DNA from: Myxococcales bacterium
GTDB lineage: Bacteria; Myxococcota_A; Polyangia; Polyangiales; Ga0077539
Direction of reading: 5' to 3'
Assembly (NCBI GenBank): GCA_030652255.1
Contig: JAUSAZ010000169.1
Span: 1 to 64,000, forward strand
Length of the DNA stretch: 64,000 bases
Position numbers and translations under genes: made by a program. Positions 7,839-22,027 of the stretch are shown one piece after another. The notes beneath the pieces are model-generated. The model worked only from the letters and a program-made list of their open reading frames with translations, ran no database searches and had not been told where the DNA came from. Numbering within the stretch: the stretch's first letter is position 1; each line of letters starts with the position of its first letter.

Positions 7839-8980
7839 CCGAGCCCGGCCTCCACCATCGCCGCTCCGCCCGGGCGCGCTGCGGCCCCTTCGGCGCGCTG
7901 ACCCTGGCGCTCGTGCTGCTCCCGCCCCAGCGCGCCTGGGCCCAGCGCGACGCGTCCGCGCCGGAGGTCACGGCCCGCGCCCCGGTGCTCCGCGTCGGCG
8001 TCGCCGGGGCGGCGCCCTTCGTGCTGCCTCCCGGGCCGGGCGGCGTCGAGCCCCGCGGGCTCAGCATCGAGGTCTGGCGCGAGGTCGCGGCCCGCAATCA
8101 CTGGGCGTATGAGTACCGCAGCGCGGAGAGCACCGAGCACCTGCTCGCGATGGTCGCCGCGGGCGAGGTCGACGTCGGCGTCGGGCCCACCAGCATCACC
8201 GCCGAGCGCGTCCGGCGCGTGGCCTTCAGCCAGCCCTACCAGGACGCCAGCCTGGCCATCCTCGCCCGGAGCGAGCGCCGCTACACCGACCGCATCCGCC
8301 CCTTCCTGTCGCGGGCCTTCGCGCTCGGCATCGGCTCGCTCCTGCTCGTGCTGCTCATCGTCGGCGCCCTGGTCTGGCTGGCCGAGCGTCGGCGCAACGG
8401 GCAGCAGTTCCCCGAGGCCCCGGTGCCCGGCATCGCCAACGGCGTCTGGCTCGCCCTCGTCACCATGACCACCGTCGGCTACGGAGACCGCGCGCCGATC
8501 ACCCCCCTGGGGAGGGCCATCATGGGCGTGTGGATGGTCGCAGCGCTCGTGACGTCGTCGTCGCTGACGGCCTCCCTCACCACCGCCCTCACGCTCTCGC
8601 AGCTCGACCCCGCCGCCGTCCTGACGTCGAGCGAGCTGCGGGGTCGCCGCGTCGGCGCGGTCGCCGGGACGACCTCCATCCGCTTCGTCGTCCGCCACGG
8701 CGGCACCGACGTCGCGTATCGCAGCCTCGACGCGGCGGTCCGCGGCCTCCTCCGCCGCGACGTCTCGGCGGTGGTCTTCGACCGGCCCGCGCTGCGCCAC
8801 TACCTCCAGGAGCACCCCGAGCAGCAGCTGCAGCTCTCGGAGGCCTCGTACGAGCCCCAGGGCTACGGCTTCTCGATGCGCCATGGGAGCGCCCTGTGGC
8901 TGCCCATCGACGTCGCCCTCCTCTCGCTCCGTCAGGACGGCTCGGTGGCGGCCCTCGCGGCCCGCTGGCTCGGGGAGTGA
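7835..8980 (+). CDS. GluR0-like ligand-gated K+-channel (ionotropic glutamate receptor type)
   Basis: This 381-residue protein has a signal peptide ending near AWA/Q (about 36) and the first half of a periplasmic binding domain (about 48-150, with the solute-binding signature VDVGVGPTSITAERV). A transmembrane helix follows (about 165-188), then a pore loop with the potassium selectivity filter TVGYGD at 213-218, a second helix (about 225-250), and the second binding half (about 255-375). This is the topology of the cyanobacterial GluR0 channel: a split amino-acid binding domain around a KcsA-like pore, without the third helix of animal receptors. The likely ligand is an amino acid or similar small molecule. 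It is coupled to the small upstream gene. Confidence 0.85.
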   Translation: MTEPGLHHRRSARARCGPFGALTLALVLLPPQRAWAQRDASAPEVTARAPVLRVGVAGAAPFVLPPGPGGVEPRGLSIEVWREVAARNHWAYEYRSAESTEHLLAMVAAGEVDVGVGPTSITAERVRRVAFSQPYQDASLAILARSERRYTDRIRPFLSRAFALGIGSLLLVLLIVGALVWLAERRRNGQQFPEAPVPGIANGVWLALVTMTTVGYGDRAPITPLGRAIMGVWMVAALVTSSSLTASLTTALTLSQLDPAAVLTSSELRGRRVGAVAGTTSIRFVVRHGGTDVAYRSLDAAVRGLLRRDVSAVVFDRPALRHYLQEHPEQQLQLSEASYEPQGYGFSMRHGSALWLPIDVALLSLRQDGSVAALAARWLGE

Positions 8981-8992
8981 CCCCGCGGCGCG

Positions 8993-10747
8993 TCAGCCGA
9001 CGATCACGGCGGTCCACGGCGCGAGCACGTCGGCCGCGAGGGGGGCGCCGCTCGTGAGCAGCACCGCGGCCCCGGCGGGCAGCAGCGCACCGACGTCGAC
9101 AGGGGTGTCGGAGAGGTTCGCCAGCAGCACCCGCGCGTCGCCCCCGTGCTCGCGGCGCACCCGGAGCACCGGGCCCGCGGCGTCGGCGGCGAGGCCCGCC
9201 CGCGTCGCCTCCCGCAGCACCGGGTCGGCGCGGCGCAGGGCCAGGAGCGCGCGGTAGAGCGCGAGCACGCGGGCGTGGGGCTCGGCGCCGCGCTCGTCCC
9301 AGCGGAGGCGCGAGCGCGCGAAGGTCTCCGCGGCCTGCGGGTCGGGGATGCGCGCGGCCGCCGCCGGGTCGGAGAAGGCCCGGAAGTGCTTGAACTCCTC
9401 GCGCCGCCCCGCGGTGACCAGCGCGCCGAGCTCCGGCTCGTGGTCGGTGAAGTACCGGAAGGGCGTCGACGCCGCCCACTCCTGGCCCATGAAGAGCAGC
9501 GGGGTCATCGGCAGGAAGAGCAGCACCGCCGACGCCGCGCACCACGCGTCGAGCGGGACGTCCGCCGTCAGCCGCTCGCCGAGCGCGCGGTTGCCGACCT
9601 GGTCGTGGTTCTGGAGGCAGTAGACGAAGGCCGACGCGGGCAGCGCGGAGGCGTCGGTGCCCCGGGGACGGCCGCTCGTGCCGTAGGCCTGGCCCTCGAA
9701 GATCCAGCCCCGGTCGATGGCGCGCGCGACCTCCGCGGCGCCGGGCGAATACGCGCCGTAGTAACCGTCGCGCTCGCCGGTGAGGGCGACGTGCAGGGCG
9801 TGGTGGAAGTCGTCGGCCCAGAGCCCGTCGAGCCCGGCGGCGACCAGCGACGCGTCGTTGCGGTCGTCCTCGCCGATGATCACGATGCCGGGGTCGAGCG
9901 CGTGCGCCGCGGCCGTGAGCTCGGCGACGACGTGCCGCGGCGACGGGTCGACGAGCGCGTGCACGGCGTCGAGGCGCAGCCCGTCGAAGCAGAACTCCTC
10001 CAGCCAGTAGCGCGCGTTCGCGAGCACCAGCGAGCGCATCGCGGGGAGCGCGAAGTCCGGCGCGTCGCCCCACGCGTTGCGCGCCGCGCTCGTGAAGTAG
10101 TCGGCGCTGTAGGCGGAGAGGTAGTTCCCGGCCGGGCCGAGGTGGTTGTAGACGACGTCGAGGAGCACCCCGAGCCCGTGCCCGTGCGCCGCGTCGACGA
10201 AGGCGCGGAGCTCGTCGGGCGCGCCGTAGGGCGCGTGGGGGGCGAAGAGCGCGACGCCGTCGTAGCCCCAGCCGCGCTCGCCCGCGAAGGCGGCGAGGGG
10301 CATGAGCTCCAGCGTCGTGACGCCCAGCGCGGCGAGCTCGGCGAGGCGCTCCGCCGCGGCGGCGTAGGTGCCCTCCGGGGTGAAGGCGCCGACGTGCAGC
10401 TCGTAGATCACCTGCCCGGCCAGCGGGCGGCGGACGGGCGGGTGGCGCCAGGCGTGCGCCGCGCGGGTCACCATCGCGGGGCCGTGCACGCCGCGCGGGA
10501 GGAAGCGCGCGTAGGGGTCGGGCAGCTCGCGGCCGTCGAGGACGAAGCGGTAGAGCGTGCCGGGCGGGGCGTCGCCGGTCGCGAGCTCGAAGTACCCGCC
10601 GCCCCGCGGCCGCATCGGGTGCGTGGTGGCGCGCCCGTCGGTGGGGTAGAGGCGCACGGCGCAGGTCTGCGCCGCGGTGACGTAGGCGCCGAAGCGGGTG
10701 GTCGGGCCGTCGGCGTGCGCGCCGAGGGGGTGGTGGTGGTCGTCCAT
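8993..10747 (-). CDS. treZ: Malto-oligosyltrehalose trehalohydrolase
   Basis: This 584-residue GH13 enzyme releases trehalose from the end of maltooligosyl-trehalose. It starts with a carbohydrate-binding beta domain (FGAYVTAAQTCAVRLYPTDG), then the barrel with LGVLLDVVYNHLGPAGNYL, nucleophile region FDGLRLDAVHAL, acid/base region IIGEDDRND, and LQNHDQVGNRALGERL. TreZ-specific features are DVVYNHLGPAGNY and the FMGQEWAASTPFRYFTDH segment. Its ATG lies only 4 bases after the stop of the TreX-TreY fusion, so both come from one operon and together complete the TreYZ route from glycogen to trehalose. Length is typical. Confidence 0.95.
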   Translation of the reverse strand: MDDHHHPLGAHADGPTTRFGAYVTAAQTCAVRLYPTDGRATTHPMRPRGGGYFELATGDAPPGTLYRFVLDGRELPDPYARFLPRGVHGPAMVTRAAHAWRHPPVRRPLAGQVIYELHVGAFTPEGTYAAAAERLAELAALGVTTLELMPLAAFAGERGWGYDGVALFAPHAPYGAPDELRAFVDAAHGHGLGVLLDVVYNHLGPAGNYLSAYSADYFTSAARNAWGDAPDFALPAMRSLVLANARYWLEEFCFDGLRLDAVHALVDPSPRHVVAELTAAAHALDPGIVIIGEDDRNDASLVAAGLDGLWADDFHHALHVALTGERDGYYGAYSPGAAEVARAIDRGWIFEGQAYGTSGRPRGTDASALPASAFVYCLQNHDQVGNRALGERLTADVPLDAWCAASAVLLFLPMTPLLFMGQEWAASTPFRYFTDHEPELGALVTAGRREEFKHFRAFSDPAAAARIPDPQAAETFARSRLRWDERGAEPHARVLALYRALLALRRADPVLREATRAGLAADAAGPVLRVRREHGGDARVLLANLSDTPVDVGALLPAGAAVLLTSGAPLAADVLAPWTAVIVG

Positions 10748-10751
10748 GGTC

Positions 10752-15722
<4,971 letters not shown>

Positions 15723-15871
15723 GGGTCGGGGGAGATGCTCACGGCGCGTCGTCTACGTCATGCCACCGCACCCATCCGCGGGTCCGGGGGATAGGTCTCC
15801 GTCGACACGCATCCGAAGACCCGCTCCCACCTTTGAGCCGGGGCGGCGTTTCGACCATCCCTCGCGCGCGC

Positions 15872-16564
15872 TCAAACGCTACGGTGCGCGGAGGGTCGGA
15901 TGCGGCCGTCTTCCATCTCGTAGAGCACGTCGAAGACGTCGAGCGCGCGGTGGTCGTGGGTGACCACCAGCACCGCCGCGCCGCGGTCGTGCGCGACCTT
16001 GCGAAACAGCTCCATGACGCTCCGGCTGCGCACGCTGTCGAGCGCCGCCGTGGGCTCGTCGGCGAGGATGAGCGAGGGCTCGTTGGCGAGCGCCCGGGCG
16101 ATGGCCACGCGCTGCTGCTCGCCGCCGCTGAGCATCTCGGGGTAGGCGTGCTCCCGGTGGGCCACCTCGAGGTAGTCGAGCAGCTCCCGGGCGCGCCTGC
16201 GACCGTCGGTCTTTCCGCCGAACTCGCACGCGATCTCGACGTTCTCCCGCGCGGTGAGGAACGACGTCAGGTTGGCCTTCTGGAACACGAAGCCCAGGTG
16301 GCGCCGCCGCAGCTGGGCGAGGTCCGCGAGCGGGCGACCGTCCTTCACCACCAGCCTCCCCTCGAAGAACACCTCCCCCGTGTCACCCGGAGAGACGAAG
16401 CCCAGGGCCTTGATGAGCGTGGACTTCCCCGACCCGCTCGGTCCCAGCAGCGCCGCCACCGTCCCCTGCGGGAGCGTCAGGTCGACCTTGTCGAGCGCCA
16501 CCACCGCGGCCGCGCCGGCCCCGTAGGTCTTGGAGAGGTTCACTGCGCGCACCGCGTCGGTCAT
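15872..16564 (-). CDS. ABC transporter ATP-binding protein (MacB/LolD type)
   Basis: This 230-residue ATPase has Walker A GPSGSGKST near residue 40, Q-loop FVFQKANL, signature LSGGEQQRVAIARALA, and Walker B LILADEPTAALD with the H-loop THDHRAL. It pairs with the FtsX-like permease just upstream. ATG 16564 is preferred, with GGAGGG 6 bases ahead. An earlier ATG at 16570 would overlap the permease stop as ATGA but would sit directly against the Shine-Dalgarno. It is the last gene of the eight-gene TetR-headed operon. It should power mechanotransmission-type export or lipoprotein release from the inner membrane. Confidence 0.93.
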   Translation of the reverse strand: MTDAVRAVNLSKTYGAGAAAVVALDKVDLTLPQGTVAALLGPSGSGKSTLIKALGFVSPGDTGEVFFEGRLVVKDGRPLADLAQLRRRHLGFVFQKANLTSFLTARENVEIACEFGGKTDGRRRARELLDYLEVAHREHAYPEMLSGGEQQRVAIARALANEPSLILADEPTAALDSVRSRSVMELFRKVAHDRGAAVLVVTHDHRALDVFDVLYEMEDGRIRPSAHRSV

Positions 16565-16566
16565 GG

Positions 16567-17778
16567 TCATCCCTCCAGGGCGCTCGCCGGGTCGATGCGC
16601 ATCACGTGGCTGAGCCCCACCACGCTCGCCAGGGTCACGATGCCGAGCGTGGCGATCGGCGCGATCACCGAGATGGCCGTGGTGATGAGCACCCGCCGCG
16701 GAAACATCGGGAACAGCAGCTCTCCGATGGCGTAGGCCACGGCGTAGCCGAGCACCCCGAGCAGCCACGCCTGCTGTAGCACCAGCCCCAGGAGGCGCCC
16801 CCGGGGCGCGCCCATGAGCTTGAGCACCGCGATGTCGTGCGTCTTCTCGAGGGTCAGGTTGTACATGATCATCATCACGATGATCGCGGCCGTGAGCGTG
16901 AGGATCACGGTGAAGAGCCCGATCTGCATGCGCGCCCGCTGCACGACGCCGCTCAGGAGCAGCGTCTCCTCCTCGCCCTGCGTGTACACGGTGACGTCTC
17001 CCCAGCGGCGCACCGTCGCCTGCACCTCGGCGATGCGGTGCGGGTCGGCGTCGATCAGCACCGCCGCGAGGGGAGGGGAGGCGAGCGCCGGGGCGCGCCA
17101 GCGGGGATCCCGGGCGAGGTCTTCGAGGGCGGGCTGACCGCGGCCGAGGTCGGTGCGGCGCAGGCGCTCGACCACGCGCTGGCGCTCCAGCAGCGTCGCC
17201 TCGGCCGACTGGTCGAAGGCGACGAGCTGGGTGTCGCCCACGGTCATGAAGGCCACCGAGTCGCCGCCCGAGGTGAGGGCGTTACGCGTGAGCCCGACCA
17301 CCCGGTAGGGCTCGCCCGCGAGCACCAGCGACTCCCCGAGCCCTAAGCCCAGGGACGCGTCCACGATCATCTCCCCGTGCGGCTGCGCGAGGTGCCGCCC
17401 GCGCACCAGCGGCAGGGTGTGCCCCGGGTCGTCGGGCCAGCCGAGGCCCACGAGGGCGATGCGCAGCACGGCGCCGCGGTGCTCCCGCTGGATGAGCTGA
17501 TAGTTGTAGGGGCGGGCCCTGCGCACGCCGGGCACCGCCGAGGCGCGCGCCTCCACGCTCGGGTCGAGCCGGGACGCCTCCGCGAAGGGGCCGACGGTGT
17601 CGCGCTGCACGAGCCACAGGTCGGCCCGCATCGCGCGGGTCAGGATGGTGGCGTCGTCCACCATGCCGGCGTAGATGCCCTGCATCGCGACGACGACGCT
17701 GAGCAGCAGCCCGAGGCCCGCCGCGGTGCCGACGAAGCGGGCGATGTGCCGGCGGACGTCGCGGAGCGCGAGGTTCAT
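16567..17778 (-). CDS. FtsX/MacB-type ABC permease
   Basis: This 403-residue protein has one N-terminal transmembrane helix (about 17-37), a large periplasmic domain (about 38-280), and three C-terminal helices starting at GLFTVILTLTAAIIVMMI. After the second helix it carries the cytoplasmic motif EKTHDIAVLKLMGAPRGRL, characteristic of FtsX-family permeases. It overlaps the adaptor stop by ATGA at 17775-17778. With the adaptor and ATPase it forms a MacAB-like exporter lacking its own outer-membrane channel in this operon. Its periplasmic domain is shorter on recognisable motifs than MacB, so cargo is not predictable. Confidence 0.9.
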   Translation of the reverse strand: MNLALRDVRRHIARFVGTAAGLGLLLSVVVAMQGIYAGMVDDATILTRAMRADLWLVQRDTVGPFAEASRLDPSVEARASAVPGVRRARPYNYQLIQREHRGAVLRIALVGLGWPDDPGHTLPLVRGRHLAQPHGEMIVDASLGLGLGESLVLAGEPYRVVGLTRNALTSGGDSVAFMTVGDTQLVAFDQSAEATLLERQRVVERLRRTDLGRGQPALEDLARDPRWRAPALASPPLAAVLIDADPHRIAEVQATVRRWGDVTVYTQGEEETLLLSGVVQRARMQIGLFTVILTLTAAIIVMMIMYNLTLEKTHDIAVLKLMGAPRGRLLGLVLQQAWLLGVLGYAVAYAIGELLFPMFPRRVLITTAISVIAPIATLGIVTLASVVGLSHVMRIDPASALEG

Positions 17779-18956
17779 CGCGCCACCCAGCGCCGCCCGG
17801 GGGGCAGGGTGAGGCCCGGCCGGGGCGCCGCGAGCACGGCGTCGCCCTCCGCGAGGCCCGCGCTCACCTCGACGTGGTCGGCGCCGGTGAGCCCGAAGCG
17901 CGGGCGCACCACGGCGATGCGCCCGCCGCGGTCGGCGTACACGAAGGGCCCCGCCTCGTCGTGGTGGATCATCCGCGTGGGGATGCGGAGCGCGTTCTCC
18001 CGGCGCCCGACCTCGATGCGCACGTCGGCGCGCTGCCCGATGGCCATGCGGCGCTCGATGCGCTCGGGCGTGACCTCCACGATGAGCTCGTGGGTCTGCC
18101 GGTCGGCCTCCCAGGGGATCCGCGAGAGCCGCCCCGGGACCCGCGGCCCGTCGCCCGGAAAGGCGATGGAGCTGCGCTGATCGACGGCGAGCAGCGGGAG
18201 CACCGTCTCGTCGATCGCGGCGCTCACATACACCTGGCTGGTGTCGACGATGCGCAGCACCGTCGAGCCCACGGTGACCGTGTCGCCGGGCTCGCGCAGC
18301 CGCCGGGTGATCAGCCCGTCGAAGGGCGCGAGGAGCGTGGCGCGCACCATGGTGACCCGCCGCTGCTCGGCCCCGCCCGCCGCGACGTCGATGCCCCGCG
18401 TGGCCTCGGAGCGCTGGGCGAGCACCCGGTCGAGGTCGGCGCGCGCGAGGCGCAGCCGGTCGCTGGCCTCGTCGCGCTGGAGGCTGGCGATGGCCCCGCT
18501 GGTGAAGAGCGCCTGCGCGCGGGCGTCTTCGCGCTCGGCGGTGCGCAGCAGGGCGCGCACGCGCTGCTCGTCCGCGGAGAGCCGGAGCAGGGAGGTGCGA
18601 GCCGCCGAGACGCCCCGCTGCGCCGAGCGCAGGTCGGCCTGGGCCTGGTCGGTCTGGAGGCGCGCGAGCTCCTGGCCGAGGGTGACGCGCGCGCCCTCCT
18701 CGACGAGCACCTCGCTCAGCCGACCCACGAGGTCGAAGCCCACCGCGGCCTCGCGCTGGCTCTCGATGGTGCCGCGCCCGAAGGCCTCCTGGATGACCGT
18801 CGCGCGGTCGACCCGGACGGCCTCGACGCGGACGGGAGACCAGACCCGGAGCCAGAGCACGAGCAGCACGATGCCCGTGGGGACGACCAGCCAGAGGCCG
18901 CGGCGCGCGATGTCGAGGGCTCGACGGAGCGATGGGGGGAGGGACATCGGGGTCAA
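17775..18956 (-). CDS. HlyD/RND-type periplasmic adaptor subunit
   Basis: This 393-residue membrane-fusion protein has an N-terminal anchor helix (about 20-40) and a lipoyl half-motif (VGFDLVGRLSEVLVEEGARV). A long helical hairpin (about 95-190) is rich in Leu, Arg and Ala. The second lipoyl half follows (LLAPFDGLITRRLREPGDTV) and then beta-barrel and membrane-proximal domains. It would bridge the inner-membrane MacB-like pump to an outer-membrane channel encoded elsewhere. Its ATG overlaps the stop of the cytochrome gene (ATGA), and its stop overlaps the permease start, so the export genes are translated as part of the redox operon. Confidence 0.92.
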   Translation of the reverse strand: MTPMSLPPSLRRALDIARRGLWLVVPTGIVLLVLWLRVWSPVRVEAVRVDRATVIQEAFGRGTIESQREAAVGFDLVGRLSEVLVEEGARVTLGQELARLQTDQAQADLRSAQRGVSAARTSLLRLSADEQRVRALLRTAEREDARAQALFTSGAIASLQRDEASDRLRLARADLDRVLAQRSEATRGIDVAAGGAEQRRVTMVRATLLAPFDGLITRRLREPGDTVTVGSTVLRIVDTSQVYVSAAIDETVLPLLAVDQRSSIAFPGDGPRVPGRLSRIPWEADRQTHELIVEVTPERIERRMAIGQRADVRIEVGRRENALRIPTRMIHHDEAGPFVYADRGGRIAVVRPRFGLTGADHVEVSAGLAEGDAVLAAPRPGLTLPPGRRWVAR

Positions 18957-19507
18957 CGCGCCTCTCGGTGGGGCTCGACACGAGACGTCGAAGCGCCCGA
19001 TCGAGGGAGCATCCGGCGGAGCGCGCCGCCCCCGCGAAGCTCCTGCACGATCACTCCGCCGACGTGGAGCGCGATCAGCGCCAGGAGCGCGAACACCAGG
19101 GACTCGTGGACCTCTCGCGACGCGACGTGCTCCAGCTCAGGGGCCCTCGCGATCGCTCCCCGGATGTACTCGGGCCATGTGCTGCGGGCGGCGGTGATGA
19201 CGCCGCTCGCTCCCAGCGCGAAGACCACCACATAGATGAGCTTGTGCACGAGGTCGACCCCGCGGCGATGGAGCGGCGGGAGCGGCAGCGGAGCGGGGCT
19301 CGGCCCGCGCCACCGGGTGACCAGTCGCAGCACCGTGAGCGCCATGAGGGTGAAGCCGAAGAGCGTGTGCGAGCGGGAGAGCAGCAGCCGCAGGCTGGAC
19401 TCCGGCGCGAGGTCGGACATCACGAAGCCCGCGGCGCCCATGCCCATGACCACAGCCGCGGAGACCCAGTGAAGGGCGACACTCTTCGTAGACCATCGAT
19501 CGCTCAT
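18953..19507 (-). CDS. Cytochrome b561-family membrane protein
   Basis: This 184-residue protein has four transmembrane helices. Candidate haem-ligating histidines lie in the membrane segments: ALHWVSAAV (about His13), RSHTLFGFTL (about His47), VHKLIYVVV, and IALHVGGVIVQEL. The pattern fits the bacterial di-haem b561 group (YodB/CybB type), which shuttles electrons between quinol and periplasmic acceptors. In this operon it lies between a four-helix membrane protein and an exporter, and downstream of a flavin hydroxylase, so a periplasmic redox step on the exported compound is a plausible but unproven idea. Both ends overlap neighbours by 4 bases. Confidence 0.85.
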   Translation of the reverse strand: MSDRWSTKSVALHWVSAAVVMGMGAAGFVMSDLAPESSLRLLLSRSHTLFGFTLMALTVLRLVTRWRGPSPAPLPLPPLHRRGVDLVHKLIYVVVFALGASGVITAARSTWPEYIRGAIARAPELEHVASREVHESLVFALLALIALHVGGVIVQELRGGGALRRMLPRSGASTSRVEPHREAR

Positions 19508-19929
19508 GATGCCACCGCCGCATCAGACCAGTGGCGCAGCGCGAGTACACCGCTCAGAACCACCGAGGCCGTCATCGCGACAGCCCCGAGGAGCACGAAG
19601 ACCGGCGAGAGCCCGAGGTACAGCTCGCCGAGGATGCCGACCGGCATGAGCAGACCCGCGAGCCCGAGCGCGGCGGTGACCTTGCGCGCGCCATCGGTAG
19701 CGGCCCCGAGTCGAGCGAGCACGAACCCGAGCGCGAGGTTGAGCAGCGCGAAGAGGTTGCCGTGCACGTGCGCGAGCCGGGCCTCGAAGTGCTTGCCGAC
19801 CGAGTAGCTGTCGACCCAGGCCGCCTTGTCGGGGGCGAAGTCGCGCAGGTAGATGAGCAGGAAGCCGTAGACCATGAAGCCCGCCATCACGAGCAGGCCC
19901 ACGCCGACGTTGTAGCGTCCGGTCTTCAT
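19504..19929 (-). CDS. Four-helix membrane protein with HxHGN motif
   Basis: This 141-residue protein has four predicted transmembrane segments. The loop and second helix read SVGKHFEARLAHVHGNLF, with clustered histidines near the membrane face. The layout recalls small haem-associated four-helix proteins such as styrene-oxide isomerase, but the resemblance is too weak to name it. Its start overlaps the cupin stop and its stop overlaps the cytochrome start, both as ATGA. In context it may contribute to the redox or isomerisation chemistry of the operon. Confidence 0.75.
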   Translation of the reverse strand: MKTGRYNVGVGLLVMAGFMVYGFLLIYLRDFAPDKAAWVDSYSVGKHFEARLAHVHGNLFALLNLALGFVLARLGAATDGARKVTAALGLAGLLMPVGILGELYLGLSPVFVLLGAVAMTASVVLSGVLALRHWSDAAVAS

Positions 19930-20369
19930 GGGTGGGACTCCTCACCGCGGCCGAGGTGATGCACCAGCAGCACGAGGTCGGTGCCGGGGTCGGGTTGCAC
20001 GGAGTGCGGAACGCCCGCGGCGAGCACCACGGCGTGCGTCGGGTCGATGCGGAAGCGCTCGGTCCCGGCAACGAGCGTCCCGGCCCCCTGGAGCGCCTGG
20101 ATGGTCACGGGGATCGGCGCGTGGTGCTCGGGCAGCAGGGTTCCTTGACGGAGCACGATGGTGACCAGCTTGAGCGCGGGCTCGTCGACGAGGACCCGCA
20201 CCTCGCGCGGCTGACCGGGACCGACCGTCGACGGGAAGTCGACGACGCGCGCTGCGGCCCCCCCGAGGGCCGGGGCACGGTGGGCCGTGGCCGCCGTCGA
20301 CTGCGCGGCGCAGCCTCCCAGGGCGAGCGCGGCGAGGCTGAGGGCAGTCGCCATGACGGAGTGCTTCAT
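19926..20369 (-). CDS. Cupin-domain lipoprotein
   Basis: This 147-residue protein starts with a lipoprotein signal peptide (LALGGC, lipobox Cys about 20). The rest is a single small beta-barrel cupin. The first motif is PEHHAPIPVTIQALQGAGTL and the second is AAGVPHSVQPDPGTD, giving three likely metal-ligating histidines. As a lipoprotein it would sit on a periplasmic membrane face. Cupins bind a metal and can act as dioxygenases, isomerases or ligand-binding sensors. Its ATG overlaps the FAD hydroxylase stop (ATGA at 20366-20369), so it is translated directly after that enzyme. Confidence 0.85.
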   Translation of the reverse strand: MKHSVMATALSLAALALGGCAAQSTAATAHRAPALGGAAARVVDFPSTVGPGQPREVRVLVDEPALKLVTIVLRQGTLLPEHHAPIPVTIQALQGAGTLVAGTERFRIDPTHAVVLAAGVPHSVQPDPGTDLVLLVHHLGRGEESHP

Positions 20370-22027
20370 ACGGTTCTCTTTCTGCTCCCTTGGGAGCCGG
20401 TGGCTTCTTGCGACAGGGGCGCCGCGTTGGAGAACACGCCGCCCAGGTATGAGCGGAGCGTTTCGGTCGACCGGGGGTCGCCTCGGAACCCGACGTAGTT
20501 GTCCGGGCGCACCCACACGGCGACGGGGCGATGAGCTCCGAACGCGCGTCGGATGGCGCCGTCCGGGTCGTGCAGGTTCGTCGCGTCGGAGGAGGCCTCG
20601 CGGCGCACCCGGACCACCTCCACCGCGTCGGCGGCGAAGCTTCGTGCGAGCGCCGTGGCGGCCTGGGCCTCGCGCTCGGTCAGCGGCTCATGGAGCCCGT
20701 CGAGGAGGAGCAGCGTGTGGTGGGTGCCGCGCAGTCGCGCGCTCAGCGCAGGCGTCGAGGCCTGCAGGGCGGCGCGCTCGCCGGGGCGCGGCGATCCCGC
20801 GGAGAGGGGCTCCGGCGCGGTGGCGAGGCTCGCGGGGTACCTCAGCTGGAGCATGCCGATCTGCGCGCCCATGCGATTGCGCACGCCGGCGAAGCGCAGC
20901 AGCGCCCCGGCGACCCTCCGCCGCACCGCCTGGAGCGGACGCACCCGCAGCGTCATCGCCCAGGTCGCGCGGCGCACCCCGCGGATCATCCGTTCGCCCA
21001 CCGGGTGTCGCTCTGCCTGGTAGGTGTCGAGGAGCGCAGGGGCCGCGAGGCCGCGGTGCACCAGGCCGAGCTTCCACATCAGGTTGTATCCGTCCTGGAT
21101 GCCGGTGTTGAGGCCCTGACCGCCGACGGGCGAGTGGATGTGCGCGGCGTCGCCCGCCAGGAAGGCCCGCCCGACGCGCAGCGACTTCGCGATGAAGTGT
21201 TTCGGAGAGAACACCGACGTCCAGCCGAGGGACGACAGCGTCGTGCGCAGCCCCGTGCGGGTGTCGACGAGCCGCTGGAGCATCGGCAGGTCGATGTCGG
21301 GGGGGTCGTCCGGGCGCGCATCGGGAAGGTGCGCGATGAGCCGCACGCGCCCCGGGGTCGGCATCGGGACGATGAACAGCACCCCTTCGCGCGCCAGCAC
21401 GTTGTAGCCCTCGCCATCGACGAGCGGCGACTCCATGGCGACGTCGGCGAGCATGAAGACCTCGCCGCTGGTGTCGCCGTCGAGCGCCACCCCCAGCGCG
21501 CGCCGCACGTCGCTGCGGGCGCCGTCGCAGCCCACGAGCCACGCCGAGCGACACGCCTCGATGGCGCCGTCAGGGCGTACGAGATCGGCCTCCACGCCTC
21601 GCCCGGTCTCGCGGAGAGCGCGCAGCGCGGTCTGGCGCTCGACGGTGACGCCGAGGGCGTTGAGGCGCTCCTCCAGGCAGCGCTCGGTCTCGCTCTGCGG
21701 AATGCTGAGCCACATCGGGTACGGGGCGTCGCTCCAGTCGAGCCGGCGAAACTCGACGCGGCCTACGGGTCGCCCGTCGGCGACGATGTTCAGCGCGCGA
21801 AACTCCCGCCCGGCCCGCAGCACGGGCTCGACGCAGCCGAGGTCGTCGAGCACCTCCAGCGACCGGGAGTGGAGCACCAGAGCCCTGGAGTGCGGGCTGC
21901 GCTGGGCGCCCTGGTCGACGATGCGCACCGACAGGCCGTGGCGCCGTGCGTCGATCGCGGCCACCAGCCCGGTGGGCCCCGCGCCGACGATCAAGACATC
22001 GACGTCGGCCGTCCATCGCGACGTCAT
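20366..22027 (-). CDS. FAD-dependent aromatic hydroxylase (class A monooxygenase)
   Basis: This 553-residue flavoprotein has the dinucleotide motif VLIVGAGPTGLVAA at 11-24, the second FAD/NADPH motif WLVGCDGARSDVRRALG, and the third motif FLAGDAAHIHSPVGGQGLNTGIQD. A C-terminal thioredoxin-like extension (after about 385) places it with PheA/TfdB/MhpA-type phenol and polyketide hydroxylases. These use NAD(P)H and O2 to hydroxylate aromatic rings, or to modify and inactivate antibiotics. It is the first enzyme after the TetR regulator, whose stop it overlaps by ATGA, so it is probably induced by its substrate. The substrate is unknown. Confidence 0.92.
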   Translation of the reverse strand: MTSRWTADVDVLIVGAGPTGLVAAIDARRHGLSVRIVDQGAQRSPHSRALVLHSRSLEVLDDLGCVEPVLRAGREFRALNIVADGRPVGRVEFRRLDWSDAPYPMWLSIPQSETERCLEERLNALGVTVERQTALRALRETGRGVEADLVRPDGAIEACRSAWLVGCDGARSDVRRALGVALDGDTSGEVFMLADVAMESPLVDGEGYNVLAREGVLFIVPMPTPGRVRLIAHLPDARPDDPPDIDLPMLQRLVDTRTGLRTTLSSLGWTSVFSPKHFIAKSLRVGRAFLAGDAAHIHSPVGGQGLNTGIQDGYNLMWKLGLVHRGLAAPALLDTYQAERHPVGERMIRGVRRATWAMTLRVRPLQAVRRRVAGALLRFAGVRNRMGAQIGMLQLRYPASLATAPEPLSAGSPRPGERAALQASTPALSARLRGTHHTLLLLDGLHEPLTEREAQAATALARSFAADAVEVVRVRREASSDATNLHDPDGAIRRAFGAHRPVAVWVRPDNYVGFRGDPRSTETLRSYLGGVFSNAAPLSQEATGSQGSRKRTV

